Positions 34,590 to 44,475 are shown, numbered from the stretch's first letter. The stretch is 64,000 nt of DNA from Roseivivax marinus (GCF_900109705.1 NZ_FOAI01000010.1:62001-126000); one strand, 5' to 3'. The notes: generated by a model not told the origin, from the letters alone. A program made the numbers and translations.

Positions 34590-35051
34590 ATGAGCTTCGA
34601 ATTGACCGGCCGCCGCGTCTTCGGGCTGTTCGCCCTTGGCTTCGGCACGATCATCGCCGTGAACGTCACCCTGGCTGTGAACGCGGTCAGAACCTTTCCC
34701 GGCCTCGAGGTCGCGAACTCCTACGTGGCCAGCCAGCATTTCGACGCCGACCGAACCGCGCAGCAGGCGCTGGGCTGGGAGGCGGTGGCAAAGGTCGAGG
34801 ACGGCGCGTTGCGCGTCGAGCTGACCGACGCCGAAGGGCGGCCCGTCGCGCCCGCCGCGCTGACGGTGACCGTGGGCCGGCCGACGACCGACCGGGACGA
34901 TCGCGTCATGGCGATGGCGTCCGAGGGCGTGGTCCGCGTCGCGCCTATGCCCGAGGGGGGCGGCGCCTGGCTCGTGAGGATCGACGCCGAAGCGATGGAC
35001 GGCACCGCCTTCCATGCCCGCCGGATCGTCGCGGCGGAGCGCGCGGGATGA
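34590..35051 (+). CDS. ccoH: cbb3 oxidase assembly protein FixH/CcoH
   Basis: A 153-residue FixH-family protein with one N-terminal helix (about 10-30, FGLFALGFGTIIAVNVTLAVNAV) and a periplasmic beta domain. The FPGLEVANSYVASQHFD stretch after the helix is the family mark. CcoH binds oxidase subunits during assembly. It begins one base after ccoG and overlaps ccoI by four bases (ATGA). Confidence 0.93.
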   Translation: MSFELTGRRVFGLFALGFGTIIAVNVTLAVNAVRTFPGLEVANSYVASQHFDADRTAQQALGWEAVAKVEDGALRVELTDAEGRPVAPAALTVTVGRPTTDRDDRVMAMASEGVVRVAPMPEGGGAWLVRIDAEAMDGTAFHARRIVAAERAG

Positions 35052-37207
35052 GCGGCGCCTGTGCCTGCGGCGGCCTCGCCGCCGAGATGCCCGGCGCGTC
35101 CGCGCCGGCGGCCGATGCGCGCCCCGACATCGCCCTGCACCTGCCGACGATTCACTGCGCCTCCTGCATCGCCACCGCCGAGCGGACGCTGGCTGATGTC
35201 CCCGGCGTGATCTCTGCGCGGGTGAACATGGGCCTGAAACGCGCGCTGATCGTCACCGACGGCAGCGTCGCCGCCGACGCGCTGTGCGCCCGGCTCGAGG
35301 CCGCGGGACTGCCCGCCCAGCCGCTCGACCTCGCGCGGCTGGGCAAGCCCGGCGACGCGGAGATGCGCGCGCTGCTGATGCGGCTGGGGATCGCGGGCTT
35401 CGCGATGATGAACGTGATGCTGCTGTCGGTGGCCGTCTGGTCGGGCGCGGCGGATGCAACGCGCAGCCTGTTCCAGCTTCTGTCGGCGGCGATCTCGGTT
35501 CCGGCCATCGCCTATTCCGCGCGGCCGTTCTTCGCCGGTGCAGTGCGGTCGCTTCGGGCCGGGCGGCTGTCGATGGACGTGCCCATCGCGCTGGCGATCG
35601 CGCTGGCCACGCTGATGTCGCTGGCCGAGGCGTTGTGGGGCGCGGGACATGCCTGGTTCGAGGCTGCGCTGTCGCTGACGTTCTTCCTGCTGGCGGGCCG
35701 CGCGCTCGATCTCGCGACGCGCCGGGCGGCGCGCTCGGCGGCGGCGGAACTGGCCGCGCTCGACGTCGGCACCGCGACCCGGCTCGGCCGCGACGGCCCC
35801 GAGACCGTGCCGAGCGCGGAGCTTCGCGTCGGGGACCGCGTGCGCGTTCTTCCGGGCCAGCGGCTTCCGGCGGACGGCCGCATCGTGGAGGGCGAGACAG
35901 ACCTCGACCGCTCGGCCCTGACCGGTGAGACCGCGCCGGTGGCCGCCGCGCCCGGCGATGACGTGGCCGCGGGCGAGACCAACCTGACCGGCGCTCTTGT
36001 GGTCGAGGTGACATCGGCGGGGCAGGACACGCGCCTTGCCCGCCTGACCGCGCTGGTGGCGGTCGCCGAAAGCGCACGCAGCCGCTACACCTCGCTCGCC
36101 GACCGGGCGGGCGGCGTCTACGCGCCCCTGGTCCACATCCTCGCCGCCGTAGCCTTCGTGGCGTGGTGGTGGATCGCGGGCGATGCCTGGTATGCGCTGG
36201 CCATTGCGATTGCCGTTCTCATCATCACGTGCCCCTGCGCGCTGGGCCTTGCCGTGCCGGCGGTGTCGGTCGCGGCCTCGGGCCGCCTGTTCCGGCGCGG
36301 GTTGCTCCTGACAACGTCCACCGCGCTGGAACGGCTGGCCGAGGTGGACACGGTGGTCTTCGACAAGACCGGCACGTTGACGACCGGGACGCCGCGCATC
36401 GCCGACGCACCTGACGGCCCCGAGCTTGCCATCGCCCGGGCGCTCGCCGAGGGCTCGGGCCATCCCGCGGCGGGGGCCCTCGTGCGACACGCGCGGGCGG
36501 CGGGCGTCGAGGCCGCGACGGTCTCCGATCGCCGCGAAGTGCCCGGTCGCGGTGTCGAAGGTACCTGGCGCGGCCAGACCGTGCGGCTCGGGCGCGCGGC
36601 GTGGACCGGGGGCGAGGATGATGGGCGCTCGGCCATGTGGCTGCGGATCGGCACCGAGACGCCCCTCCGATTCGGGCTGGAAGAGACGTTGCGCCCCGGC
36701 GCCGCCGAGGCGGTCGCGGCCTTGCGGGCGGCGGGCTGCGATGTGGCGCTTCTGTCCGGCGACGGACGCCTTGCGGTCGAAGACGTTGCCGCGCGCACCG
36801 GGATCGCGGAGGCCGAAGCCGGCCTCGCGCCCGAGGACAAGCTCGCGCGGCTGGAGGCCCTGGCCGCCGAGGGTCGCCGCGTGCTGATGGTCGGCGACGG
36901 ACTGAACGATACCGCCGCGCTGTCGGCGGCGCACGCGGCCATTGCGCCGGGGTCGGGCCTCGATGCCGCACGCAGCGCCGCCGACGCGGTGCTCATGGCC
37001 GAGGACCTGTCGGTGGTGGCCGAGGCCGTCACCATCGCGCGCCGCGCCCGCACCCGGATGCGCCAGAACCTGTGGCTGGCGGCGGCCTATAACGCGATCG
37101 CCATCCCCGTCGCGCTTGTCGGGGCGGCCACGCCGCTGATCGCGGCACTGGCGATGTCCACGTCGTCTGTTACCGTGTCGCTGAACGCCATGAGGTTGGG
37201 ACGATGA
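35048..37207 (+). CDS. ccoI: Cu+ transporting P1B-type ATPase for cbb3 oxidase
   Basis: Copper-exporting P-type ATPase of 719 residues (FixI/CcoI) that supplies copper for the CuB site. It has an N-terminal metal-binding domain (IHCASC near residue 36), eight helices, LTGETAPV in the actuator domain, the membrane CPC motif (TCPCALGLAVP, about residue 396), phosphorylation site DKTGTLT (about 439), SGHPAAGAL with the HP pair, and GDGLNDTAALSAAHAA near 617. An extra cysteine pair at the very start (CACGG) may be a further copper contact. ATGA overlaps link it to ccoH and ccoS. Confidence 0.96.
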   Translation: MSGACACGGLAAEMPGASAPAADARPDIALHLPTIHCASCIATAERTLADVPGVISARVNMGLKRALIVTDGSVAADALCARLEAAGLPAQPLDLARLGKPGDAEMRALLMRLGIAGFAMMNVMLLSVAVWSGAADATRSLFQLLSAAISVPAIAYSARPFFAGAVRSLRAGRLSMDVPIALAIALATLMSLAEALWGAGHAWFEAALSLTFFLLAGRALDLATRRAARSAAAELAALDVGTATRLGRDGPETVPSAELRVGDRVRVLPGQRLPADGRIVEGETDLDRSALTGETAPVAAAPGDDVAAGETNLTGALVVEVTSAGQDTRLARLTALVAVAESARSRYTSLADRAGGVYAPLVHILAAVAFVAWWWIAGDAWYALAIAIAVLIITCPCALGLAVPAVSVAASGRLFRRGLLLTTSTALERLAEVDTVVFDKTGTLTTGTPRIADAPDGPELAIARALAEGSGHPAAGALVRHARAAGVEAATVSDRREVPGRGVEGTWRGQTVRLGRAAWTGGEDDGRSAMWLRIGTETPLRFGLEETLRPGAAEAVAALRAAGCDVALLSGDGRLAVEDVAARTGIAEAEAGLAPEDKLARLEALAAEGRRVLMVGDGLNDTAALSAAHAAIAPGSGLDAARSAADAVLMAEDLSVVAEAVTIARRARTRMRQNLWLAAAYNAIAIPVALVGAATPLIAALAMSTSSVTVSLNAMRLGR

Positions 37208-37362
37208 ACGTGCTTGCCGTGCTGATACCCGTGTCGCTGATCCTTGGCGGGGTCGGCCTCGCGGCCTTCGTCTGGTCCATGCGCGCGTCGCAATACGAGG
37301 ACTTGGAAGGGGCGCGGCACCGGGTGCTGTCGGACGACCACGACGACCGGCCGCTGCCGTAG
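37204..37362 (+). CDS. ccoS: cbb3 oxidase maturation protein CcoS
   Basis: A 52-residue protein with one helix (MNVLAVLIPVSLILGGVGLAAFVWSM) and a short acidic tail (QYEDLEGARHRVLSDDHDD), the CcoS/FixS pattern. It is needed for insertion of heme b and copper into CcoN. Its ATG overlaps the ccoI stop. It ends the ccoGHIS unit. Confidence 0.92.
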   Translation: MNVLAVLIPVSLILGGVGLAAFVWSMRASQYEDLEGARHRVLSDDHDDRPLP

Positions 37363-37507
37363 CGTGAGGGTTCTTTCCGCAAAGATGACCTTGCGTTAAA
37401 CAGTGGGTATCCGGTTTGCATACTCCATAGCGCCCGGTGCAACGTCCCTGCCATGCCGGGGTCCGACAACGAGGCCCCGGAGAGAAACACAACCGGGAGG
37501 TCACTCG

Positions 37508-39100
37508 ATGACACTGCTCCGCACAACTCTGGCGGCTGGCGCAGCCGTGCTCGCGCTCAGCGCAGGCGCGTCGGCCCAGACACTGATCTACTGCTCCGAA
37601 GGTTCGCCCGAAGGCTTCGACCCGGCGCTCTACACGGCCGGCACCACGTTCGACGCCTCGTCGCGCCAGGTCTACAACAAGCTCGTCGAGTTCGAGCGCG
37701 GCACCACCGAGATCGTGCCGGGCCTCGCCGAAAGCTGGGAAGTGTCCGAGGACGGCACCCAGTACACGTTCAAGCTGCGTGAAGGCGTGACCTTCCACTC
37801 GAACGACCAGTTCGAGCCGAGCCGCGAGTTCAACGCCGACGACGTGATCTTCTCGTTCGACCGGCAGGGCAACGAAGAGAACCCGTACAACGGCTACTCG
37901 GGCGGCACCTGGGAATACTTCAACGCCATGTCGATGCCCGACCTGATCGAGAGCATCGAGAAGGTCGACGAGTACACCGTCCGCTTCAACCTGACCCGGC
38001 CCGAGGCACCGTTCATCGCGAACATGGCGATGGACTTCGCGTCGATCCTGTCGAAGGAATACGCCGATCAGCTTCAGGAAGCCGGCACGCCGGAGATGCT
38101 GAACCAGGCGCCGATCGGCACCGGCCCGTTCGAGTTCGTCGGCTACCAGAAGGACGCCGTGATCCGCTACCAGGCGAACGAGGACTACTGGAAGGGCGCC
38201 GCGCCCATCGACAACCTCGTCTTCGCGATCACGCCGGACGCCTCGGTGCGCTACCAGAAGCTGCAGGCGGGCGAATGCCACGTCATGCCGTATCCGAACC
38301 CGGCCGACCTCGACGCGATGGAAAGCGACGAGAGCGTCAACCTGATGAGCCAGGAAGGCCTCAACGTCGGCTACCTCGCCTACAACACGCAGGTCGCGCC
38401 GTTCGACAAGGTCGAGGTGCGCAAGGCGCTGAACATGGCGATCGACAAGCAGGCGATCATCGACGTGGTGTTCCAGGGCGCGGGCACCGCGGCCAAGAAC
38501 CCGATCCCGCCGACGATCTGGTCCTACAACGACGCCGTCGAGGACGACGAGTACGATCCCGAGGCGGCGCAGGCGATGCTGGAAGAAGCCGGGGTGTCGG
38601 ACCTGTCGATGGAGATCTGGGCGATGCCGGTGCAGCGTCCCTACAACCCCAACGCCCGCCGCATGGCCGAGCTTCTGCAGGAAGACTTCGCGCAGATCGG
38701 CGTGAACGCCGAGATCGTGTCCTACGAGTGGGGCGAGTATCTCGAGCGCTCCAAGGACATGGATCGCCAGGGCGCGGTGCTGCTGGGCTGGACCGGCGAC
38801 AACGGCGACCCGGACAACTTCCTCGCCGTGCTTCTGGGCTGTGACGCCGTGGGCGGATCGAACCGCGCGCAGTGGTGCCACGAGCCGTTCGACGAACTGA
38901 TCCAGCAGGCCAAGACCACGTCGGACCAGGAAGAGCGCACGCAGCTCTACGAAGAGGCGCAGGTCGTCTTCAAGGAGCAGGCGCCGTGGGCGACCATCGC
39001 GCACTCGGTCGTGTTCGAGCCGATCCGTCCCGAAGTCCAGGACTACAAGATCGACCCGTTCGGCGGTCACATCTTCTACGGCGTGAGCCTCGCGGAGTAA
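37508..39100 (+). CDS. dppA: Dipeptide ABC transporter substrate-binding protein
   Basis: Periplasmic peptide-binding protein (530 residues) of the SBP_bac_5 family. Signal peptide MTLLRTTLAAGAAVLALSAGASA, then QTLIYCSEGSPEGFDPALYTAGTTFDASS, which follows E. coli DppA almost word for word, as do EAPFIANMAMDFASILSKEYAD, AMPVQRPYNPNARRMAELLQ and GWTGDNGDPDNF. A GGGAGG ribosome-binding site precedes the ATG at 37508. A strong terminator follows, so dppA can be made in excess of the permease genes downstream, as is usual for binding proteins. Confidence 0.95.
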   Translation: MTLLRTTLAAGAAVLALSAGASAQTLIYCSEGSPEGFDPALYTAGTTFDASSRQVYNKLVEFERGTTEIVPGLAESWEVSEDGTQYTFKLREGVTFHSNDQFEPSREFNADDVIFSFDRQGNEENPYNGYSGGTWEYFNAMSMPDLIESIEKVDEYTVRFNLTRPEAPFIANMAMDFASILSKEYADQLQEAGTPEMLNQAPIGTGPFEFVGYQKDAVIRYQANEDYWKGAAPIDNLVFAITPDASVRYQKLQAGECHVMPYPNPADLDAMESDESVNLMSQEGLNVGYLAYNTQVAPFDKVEVRKALNMAIDKQAIIDVVFQGAGTAAKNPIPPTIWSYNDAVEDDEYDPEAAQAMLEEAGVSDLSMEIWAMPVQRPYNPNARRMAELLQEDFAQIGVNAEIVSYEWGEYLERSKDMDRQGAVLLGWTGDNGDPDNFLAVLLGCDAVGGSNRAQWCHEPFDELIQQAKTTSDQEERTQLYEEAQVVFKEQAPWATIAHSVVFEPIRPEVQDYKIDPFGGHIFYGVSLAE

Positions 39101-39120
39101 CCCGCGACCACGCGATCACC

Positions 39121-39150
39121 GGCCGGGGCGGCAGCGCCCCGGCCTTTTTC
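39121..39150 (+). terminator. Intrinsic terminator after dppA
   Basis: Perfect ten-base stem (GGCCGGGGCG with CGCCCCGGCC), four-base loop, then TTTTTC, 20 bases after the stop. Confidence 0.9.
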
Positions 39151-39246
39151 GTTCGGCGCGGGTCCGCGCATCCGGCCCGCCGAACGTCACGGCACGTCCG
39201 GGCACGCATTGTCTTTCCCGGTCCGACTGATTAACGGAGCGCCCCC

Positions 39247-40338
39247 ATGACCGACCGCTACCGCGACTACCGCGCGCTCGCCAGTTCGCTCGACGCCGAT
39301 GCCGTCGTCCTCGTTCCGGGGCCGAACTTCGAGCGCCTGTTCCACGCGCATTTCGCCACCTCCGAGCGGCCGACGCTCGTGGTGATCCCCGCCCATGGCC
39401 CGCCCGCGGCGATCGTGCCGAACCTCGAGCTCGGCTCGTGGGCGGCGCTCGACTTCGAGGGAGAGGTTTTCGACTGGCGCGACCAGGACGGCTACGGCGC
39501 GGCCTTCGCCGCGCTCGGCCGGCACATGGCGCCACGGCGCATCGCGGTCGAGGGGCAGGGGATGCGCGTCTTCGTGCACCACGCTCTCGCCGGGGCCTTC
39601 CCGGGCGTCGAGATCATCGACGCTGAGCGCGAGATCAGCGGCCTGCGCATCGTCAAGACCGCCGACGACGTTGCCCGCTTGCAAGAGGCGATCCGAATTT
39701 CCGAGACGGCTCTCGCCGAGGTTGCAGACTCCGTCCGGCCGGGGCAAACCGAGGTGGAGATCCAGCGCCACCTGCTCGCGGCGCTGTTTTCTCATGGGGC
39801 CGAAGGCAACGCCTTCGGCCCCATCGTCGCGGCCGGCGACAACTCGGCCAAGCCGCATGCCACGCCCCGGGATTACCCGCTCGCCGCCGGTGACGCGCTG
39901 CTGATCGACTTCGGCGCGACCTGGGGCGGCTTCCATGCCGACATCACCCGGACCTTCTTCGTCGGACATGCCGACGACGAGGCGCAGACAGTCTACGACA
40001 CCGTTCTGCAGGCCAACCGCCGCGGCCACGAGATCGCCCGCGCCGGCGTCACCGCGCACGAGATCGACGACGCGGTGACCGGGGTGCTCGAGGCCTCGCC
40101 CTATGCAGACCGCATCCGGACCAAGACCGGCCATGGTCTCGGCCGCGAGGTTCACGAGGCCCCGTACATCATGCGCGGCAACCACGAGGCGCTGCCCGCG
40201 GGCTGCGTTTTCACGAACGAGCCCGGCCTCTATTCGCTCGGCCGGTTCGGTGTCAGGATCGAGGACGACATCCTCGTGACCGATGACGGCTGCCGCTCGC
40301 TCACCACCTTTCCACGCGAACTGAGGATTCTCGGCTGA
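39247..40338 (+). CDS. M24-family Xaa-Pro-type peptidase
   Basis: A 363-residue metallopeptidase of the pita-bread fold, cytoplasmic. All five metal ligands of the M24 family are identifiable: D in LLIDFGATW, D in HADITRTFF, H in KTGHGLGREVH, E in FTNEPGLYS and E in VRIEDDILV. The N-terminal domain (about 1-130) is shorter than in PepP and resembles PepQ/Xaa-Pro dipeptidase-like proteins. It lies between dppA and dppB with a TGATG overlap to dppB, so it probably cleaves imported dipeptides. It differs from the creatinase at 13956-15164, which lacks these ligands. Confidence 0.9.
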   Translation: MTDRYRDYRALASSLDADAVVLVPGPNFERLFHAHFATSERPTLVVIPAHGPPAAIVPNLELGSWAALDFEGEVFDWRDQDGYGAAFAALGRHMAPRRIAVEGQGMRVFVHHALAGAFPGVEIIDAEREISGLRIVKTADDVARLQEAIRISETALAEVADSVRPGQTEVEIQRHLLAALFSHGAEGNAFGPIVAAGDNSAKPHATPRDYPLAAGDALLIDFGATWGGFHADITRTFFVGHADDEAQTVYDTVLQANRRGHEIARAGVTAHEIDDAVTGVLEASPYADRIRTKTGHGLGREVHEAPYIMRGNHEALPAGCVFTNEPGLYSLGRFGVRIEDDILVTDDGCRSLTTFPRELRILG

Positions 40339-41345
40339 TGCTGCGCTTCGTCCTCTCCCGCCTCGTCACCTTCATTCCGACCTTCTTCGGGGTCACGCTG
40401 GTGTCGTTTGCGTTTATCCGCCTTCTGCCCGGCGACCCGATCCAGCTTCTGGCGGGAGAACGGTCGGTCAGTCCCGAACGCTATGCAGAGCTCGAGGCGC
40501 AGCTGGGCTTCGACCAGCCGCTCTGGCAGCAATATTTCGACTACCTGTTCGGTATCTTCCAGGGCGATCTGGGCACGTCCTTCGTGACGCGCCGACCCGT
40601 GCTGGACGAGTTCATGGCGCTCTTTCCCGCCACGCTCGAGCTGTCGATCTGCGCCATCGTTCTTGCTGTGCTGCTGGGCATCCCGGCGGGCGTCATTGCT
40701 GCGGTCAATCGCGGCAAGTTCTTCGACCAGGCGCTGATGACCACGGCGCTCGTCGGCTACTCGATGCCGATTTTCTGGTGGGCGCTGCTGCTGATCATCG
40801 TGTTCTCGTCCGGCCTCGGCTGGACGCCGGTGTCGGGACGCATTTCGTTGATGTACTTCTTCGACACGCCCACGGGCTTCATGCTGATCGACAGCGCGAT
40901 GTCCGGAGAGCCGGGCGCGTTCCGCTCGGCGGTGTCTCACCTGATCCTGCCGACCATCGTGCTGGCGACGATTCCGCTGGCGATCATCGCACGGCAGACC
41001 CGCTCGGCCATGCTCGAGGTGCTGGGCGAAGACTACGTCCGCACCGCCCGCGCCAAGGGCCTCGCCCCCCTCCGCGTGAACGGTCTGCACGCGCTGAGGA
41101 ACGCGATGATCCCGGTCATCACCGTGATCGGCCTGTCTGTCGGCACGCTGCTAGCGGGCGCGATCCTGACCGAGACGATCTTTTCCTGGCCCGGCATCGG
41201 CAAGTGGATGGTCGATTCCATCTTCCGTCGCGACTACCAGGCGGTGCAGGGCGGGCTTCTGATCATCGCGGTGATCGTGATGCTCGTGAACCTGACCGTC
41301 GACATCCTCTACGGCGCCATCAACCCGAAGATCCGGAAACGATAA
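40338..41345 (+). CDS. dppB: Dipeptide ABC transporter permease DppB
   Basis: Integral membrane permease (335 residues, six helices) of the dipeptide importer. N terminus MLRFVLSRLVTFIPTFFGVTLVSFAFIRLLPGDPIQLLAGE is typical, and the EAA loop motif appears in VRTARAKGLAPLRVNGLHALRNAMIPV near residues 234-260. The C terminus ends in the usual ILYGAINPKIRK. It starts within the stop of the M24 peptidase gene and is followed by dppC after three bases. Confidence 0.95.
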   Translation: MLRFVLSRLVTFIPTFFGVTLVSFAFIRLLPGDPIQLLAGERSVSPERYAELEAQLGFDQPLWQQYFDYLFGIFQGDLGTSFVTRRPVLDEFMALFPATLELSICAIVLAVLLGIPAGVIAAVNRGKFFDQALMTTALVGYSMPIFWWALLLIIVFSSGLGWTPVSGRISLMYFFDTPTGFMLIDSAMSGEPGAFRSAVSHLILPTIVLATIPLAIIARQTRSAMLEVLGEDYVRTARAKGLAPLRVNGLHALRNAMIPVITVIGLSVGTLLAGAILTETIFSWPGIGKWMVDSIFRRDYQAVQGGLLIIAVIVMLVNLTVDILYGAINPKIRKR

Positions 41346-41348
41346 GCC

Positions 41349-42257
41349 ATGTCAGACGCAAGCTCCGCCACGGCCCGCACCATCGCCCAGGCCCCGCCCA
41401 GTCCGCTCAAGGACTTCTGGAACGCGTTTTCCGAGAACCGCGGCGCCACCGCGGGCCTCGTGGTGTTCATGCTGTTCCTGCTGGTCGCGATCTTCGCGCC
41501 GCTGATCTCGCCCTACGCGCCGGACACGCAGTTCCGCGACGCGCTGCTGCAGCCGCCGGTCTGGACCGACGGCGGCACCTGGCAGTTCCCGCTGGGCACC
41601 GACCCGCTCGGCCGCGACATGCTCTCGCGGCTGATCCACGGCGCGCGGTTCTCGTTCTTCATCGGCATCGTCGTGGTGACGGTGGCGACGTTCTTCGGTG
41701 TCGTGATAGGGGTCATCGCGGGCTTCGCGCCGACATGGGCGGACACGCTCATCATGCGGGTGATGGACATCGTGCTGTCGTTCCCGTCGCTGCTTCTGGC
41801 GCTGGTGCTGGTGGCGATCCTCGGACCGTCGCTGCTGAACGCGATGGTGGCCATCGCGATCGTGCTGCAGCCGCACTTCGTGCGCCTGACCCGCGCCGCC
41901 GTCCTGTCCGAGCGCACCCGCGACTACGTGACCGCGGCCCGCGTCGCCGGTGCGGGCAAGATGCGGATCATGTTCCGCACCGTTCTGCCGAACTGCCTGG
42001 CACCGATCATCGTGCAGGCGGCCCTGTCGTTCTCCACCGCGATTCTCGACGCCGCGGCGCTCGGCTTCCTCGGGATGGGCGCGCAACCGCCCACGCCGGA
42101 ATGGGGCACCATGCTGGCCGAAGCGCGCGAGTTCATCCTGCGCGCCTGGTGGGTGGTGACCTTTCCCGGCCTCTGCATCCTCGTGACGGTGCTGGCGATC
42201 AACCTGATGGGTGATGGCCTGCGCGACGCCCTCGATCCGAAACTGAAGCGGAGCTGA
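41349..42257 (+). CDS. dppC: Dipeptide ABC transporter permease DppC
   Basis: Second permease (302 residues, six helices). Family marks: an N-terminal soluble arm, FWNAFSENRGATAGLVVFMLFLLVAIFAPLISPYAPDTQF, then PLGTDPLGRDMLSRLIHGARFSF near residues 80-100, and EAA motif YVTAARVAGAGKMRIMFRTVLPNCLAPI around 194-220, which contacts the ATPase subunits. The next gene dppD begins four bases later. Confidence 0.95.
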   Translation: MSDASSATARTIAQAPPSPLKDFWNAFSENRGATAGLVVFMLFLLVAIFAPLISPYAPDTQFRDALLQPPVWTDGGTWQFPLGTDPLGRDMLSRLIHGARFSFFIGIVVVTVATFFGVVIGVIAGFAPTWADTLIMRVMDIVLSFPSLLLALVLVAILGPSLLNAMVAIAIVLQPHFVRLTRAAVLSERTRDYVTAARVAGAGKMRIMFRTVLPNCLAPIIVQAALSFSTAILDAAALGFLGMGAQPPTPEWGTMLAEAREFILRAWWVVTFPGLCILVTVLAINLMGDGLRDALDPKLKRS

Positions 42258-42261
42258 GACG

Positions 42262-43251
42262 ATGCCTCTTCTCGAAATCCGCAATCTCACCGTCGAGTTC
42301 TCGACCACCTCGGGCGCCTTCCGGGCGGTGGACGGCGTGGACATCACGGTGGAGCCCGGCGACCTCATGGCGATCGTGGGCGAGTCCGGCTCGGGCAAGT
42401 CGGTGTCGATGCTGGCGGTCATGGGCCTCCTGCCGTGGACCGCGACGATCACCGCCGACCTCATGGCCTTCAACGGTCACGACCTGCGCGGCATGACGGC
42501 CAAGCAGCGCCGCCGCATCATCGGCCGCGACATGTCGATGATCTTCCAGGAGCCGATGTCGTCGCTGAACCCGTGCTTCACGGTGGGCTTCCAGATCCGC
42601 GAAAGCCTCAAGAAGCACACCGACCTCGACCGCAAGGGCCGGCAGGAGCGTGCGGTCGAGCTGATGAAGCTGGTGGGCATTCCCGCCCCCGAGAAGCGGC
42701 TGGGCGCCTTCCCGCACCAGTTGTCGGGCGGCATGAGCCAGCGCGCGATGATCGCCATGGCGTTGGCCTGCGAACCGAAGCTGCTGATCGCGGACGAACC
42801 GACGACCGCGCTCGACGTGACGATCCAGGCGCAGATCCTCGAGCTGCTGACAGGTCTTCAGGAACGCACCGGCATGGCGCTGATCCTCATCACGCACGAC
42901 ATGGGCGTGGTGGCCGAGACGGTGAAGCGCGTGCAGGTCCAGTATGCCGGCCAGAAGGTCGAGGAGCAGGAGGTCGGCGCGCTCTTCGACGACCCGCACC
43001 ATCCCTACACCGCGGCTCTGCTCGCGGCATTGCCCGAGCGCGCGACCGAGCGTCGTCTGCCGACGATACCGGGCGTCGTGCCGGGGCAGTTCGACCGGCC
43101 GACCGGCTGCCTGTTCTCGCCGCGCTGCCGGTTCGCCGACGCGCATTGCAAGGCCGTGGAGCCGGTGCAGGCCTCGCCCGAGATGGGCCTCGCGCTTTGC
43201 CACTACCCGCTGTCGCACGGCGAGCCCACGAAGAAGGAGCAGGCGTCATGA
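42262..43251 (+). CDS. dppD: Dipeptide ABC transporter ATPase DppD
   Basis: ABC ATPase (329 residues) of the oligo/dipeptide family. Walker A GESGSGKS (about 38-45), signature LSGGMSQRAMIAMALACEP (about 154-172), Walker B LLIADEPTTALD (about 174-185) and switch histidine in LITHDMG. The C-terminal cysteine-rich extension (TGCLFSPRCRFADAHCKAVEP) is the OppD/DppD iron-sulfur-like tail. The stop overlaps the dppF start as ATGA. Confidence 0.95.
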   Translation: MPLLEIRNLTVEFSTTSGAFRAVDGVDITVEPGDLMAIVGESGSGKSVSMLAVMGLLPWTATITADLMAFNGHDLRGMTAKQRRRIIGRDMSMIFQEPMSSLNPCFTVGFQIRESLKKHTDLDRKGRQERAVELMKLVGIPAPEKRLGAFPHQLSGGMSQRAMIAMALACEPKLLIADEPTTALDVTIQAQILELLTGLQERTGMALILITHDMGVVAETVKRVQVQYAGQKVEEQEVGALFDDPHHPYTAALLAALPERATERRLPTIPGVVPGQFDRPTGCLFSPRCRFADAHCKAVEPVQASPEMGLALCHYPLSHGEPTKKEQAS

Positions 43252-44213
43252 GCGCGATCCTGACGGCCGAGAACCTCAAGCGGCACTACGAGGTCGGCGG
43301 CGGCGCGTTCCGCTCGGCGGCGACCGTGCGCGCGCTCGACGGCGCATCCTTCGCGCTCGAACCGGGCAAGACGCTGGCCGTGGTGGGCGAGTCGGGCTGC
43401 GGCAAGTCCACGCTGGCCCGCGTGGTGACGATGATCGAGCCTCCCTCGGGCGGGTCGCTGGCCATCGAGGGCCGCGAAGTCGGTCCCGACGGCGCCGCCA
43501 AGGACCGCGACCTCCGCGCGATGGTTCAGATCGTGTTCCAGGATCCCTACGGGTCGCTCAACCCGCGCCAGACCATCGGCCAGACGCTGATGGAGCCGCT
43601 CATGCTCAACCGCCCCGAGATCAAGGCGGAGGAGCGCGAGAGCCGGGCCCGCGAGATGCTGCGGATGGTGGGGTTGCGCGACGAGCACTTCGATCGCTAC
43701 CCGCACATGTTCTCGGGGGGCCAGCGCCAGCGCGTCGCGGTAGGCCGTGCCCTGATGCTCGAGCCGAAGATCCTCGTGCTGGACGAGCCCGTTTCGGCGC
43801 TCGACCTGTCGATCCAGTCCCAGGTTCTGAACCTGCTGATCGATCTGCAGGAGAAGTTCCAGCTGGCCTACCTGTTCATCAGCCATGACCTGTCGGTGGT
43901 GCGCCACCTCGCCGACGAGGTGATGGTGATGTATCTGGGCCGGCCGGTCGAGACGGGGCCCAAGGACGAAATCTTCGCGCATCCGCGACACCCCTACACC
44001 CGCGCGCTGCTGTCGGCGACGCCGGTGGCCGATCCGCGCCACGAAAAGACACGGATCAAGCTGGAGGGCGAGCTTCCCTCGCCGATGGCGGTGCCCGAAG
44101 GCTGCCCCTTCAATCCCCGCTGCTGGCGCGCCACCGACGAGTGCCGCCGGGAGTTCCCGCCCTACGAGGGCGAGCGGCACCGCTACGCCTGCTATCACCC
44201 GATCGAGGAGTGA
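43248..44213 (+). CDS. dppF: Dipeptide ABC transporter ATPase DppF
   Basis: Second ABC ATPase (321 residues). Walker A GESGCGKST (about 47-55), Q-loop VFQDPYGSLNPR, signature FSGGQRQRVAVGRALMLEP (about 161-179), Walker B ILVLDEPVSALD and switch histidine in FISHDLSVV. The C-terminal tail GCPFNPRCWRATDECRREFPPYEGERHRYACY has the four cysteines common to DppF. With dppD it forms the ATPase heterodimer. Last gene of the dpp operon; 262 bases without another recognisable gene follow up to trpS. Confidence 0.95.
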   Translation: MSAILTAENLKRHYEVGGGAFRSAATVRALDGASFALEPGKTLAVVGESGCGKSTLARVVTMIEPPSGGSLAIEGREVGPDGAAKDRDLRAMVQIVFQDPYGSLNPRQTIGQTLMEPLMLNRPEIKAEERESRAREMLRMVGLRDEHFDRYPHMFSGGQRQRVAVGRALMLEPKILVLDEPVSALDLSIQSQVLNLLIDLQEKFQLAYLFISHDLSVVRHLADEVMVMYLGRPVETGPKDEIFAHPRHPYTRALLSATPVADPRHEKTRIKLEGELPSPMAVPEGCPFNPRCWRATDECRREFPPYEGERHRYACYHPIEE

Positions 44214-44475
44214 GGACGTCTGAGCGGTGCCCGGCGCGGAATCGAGGCCGGCAGGCGGCCGCGCATCGCAGGGCCGGCGATTTGGTTGCGCTTGGCACGT
44301 CGCTCCGAGGTCGTCCGGATGTGGTTGGGATGAAGCGCTGCCGAACGACGGTCGGCATCGCCGATCCGCGGCCCCTCGACGCGCGGCTTCTCGTGCGGCC
44401 GCCGCAGGCGCTTTCGCCTTGCAAGTGACGGCGGATCGGCCCACACCTGCGACCCGTTCGACAAGGGGGCGCGCA

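Noticed and set aside
34721-39070. A 1449-residue open frame on the minus strand opposite ccoH, ccoI and dppA
   Set aside because: It is the antisense shadow of well-supported genes. Its composition is skewed to R, H, D and A, with no domains.
44214-44475. Upstream region of trpS as a possible tRNA, T-box or attenuator
   Set aside because: No cloverleaf, specifier loop or leader peptide could be folded by eye.
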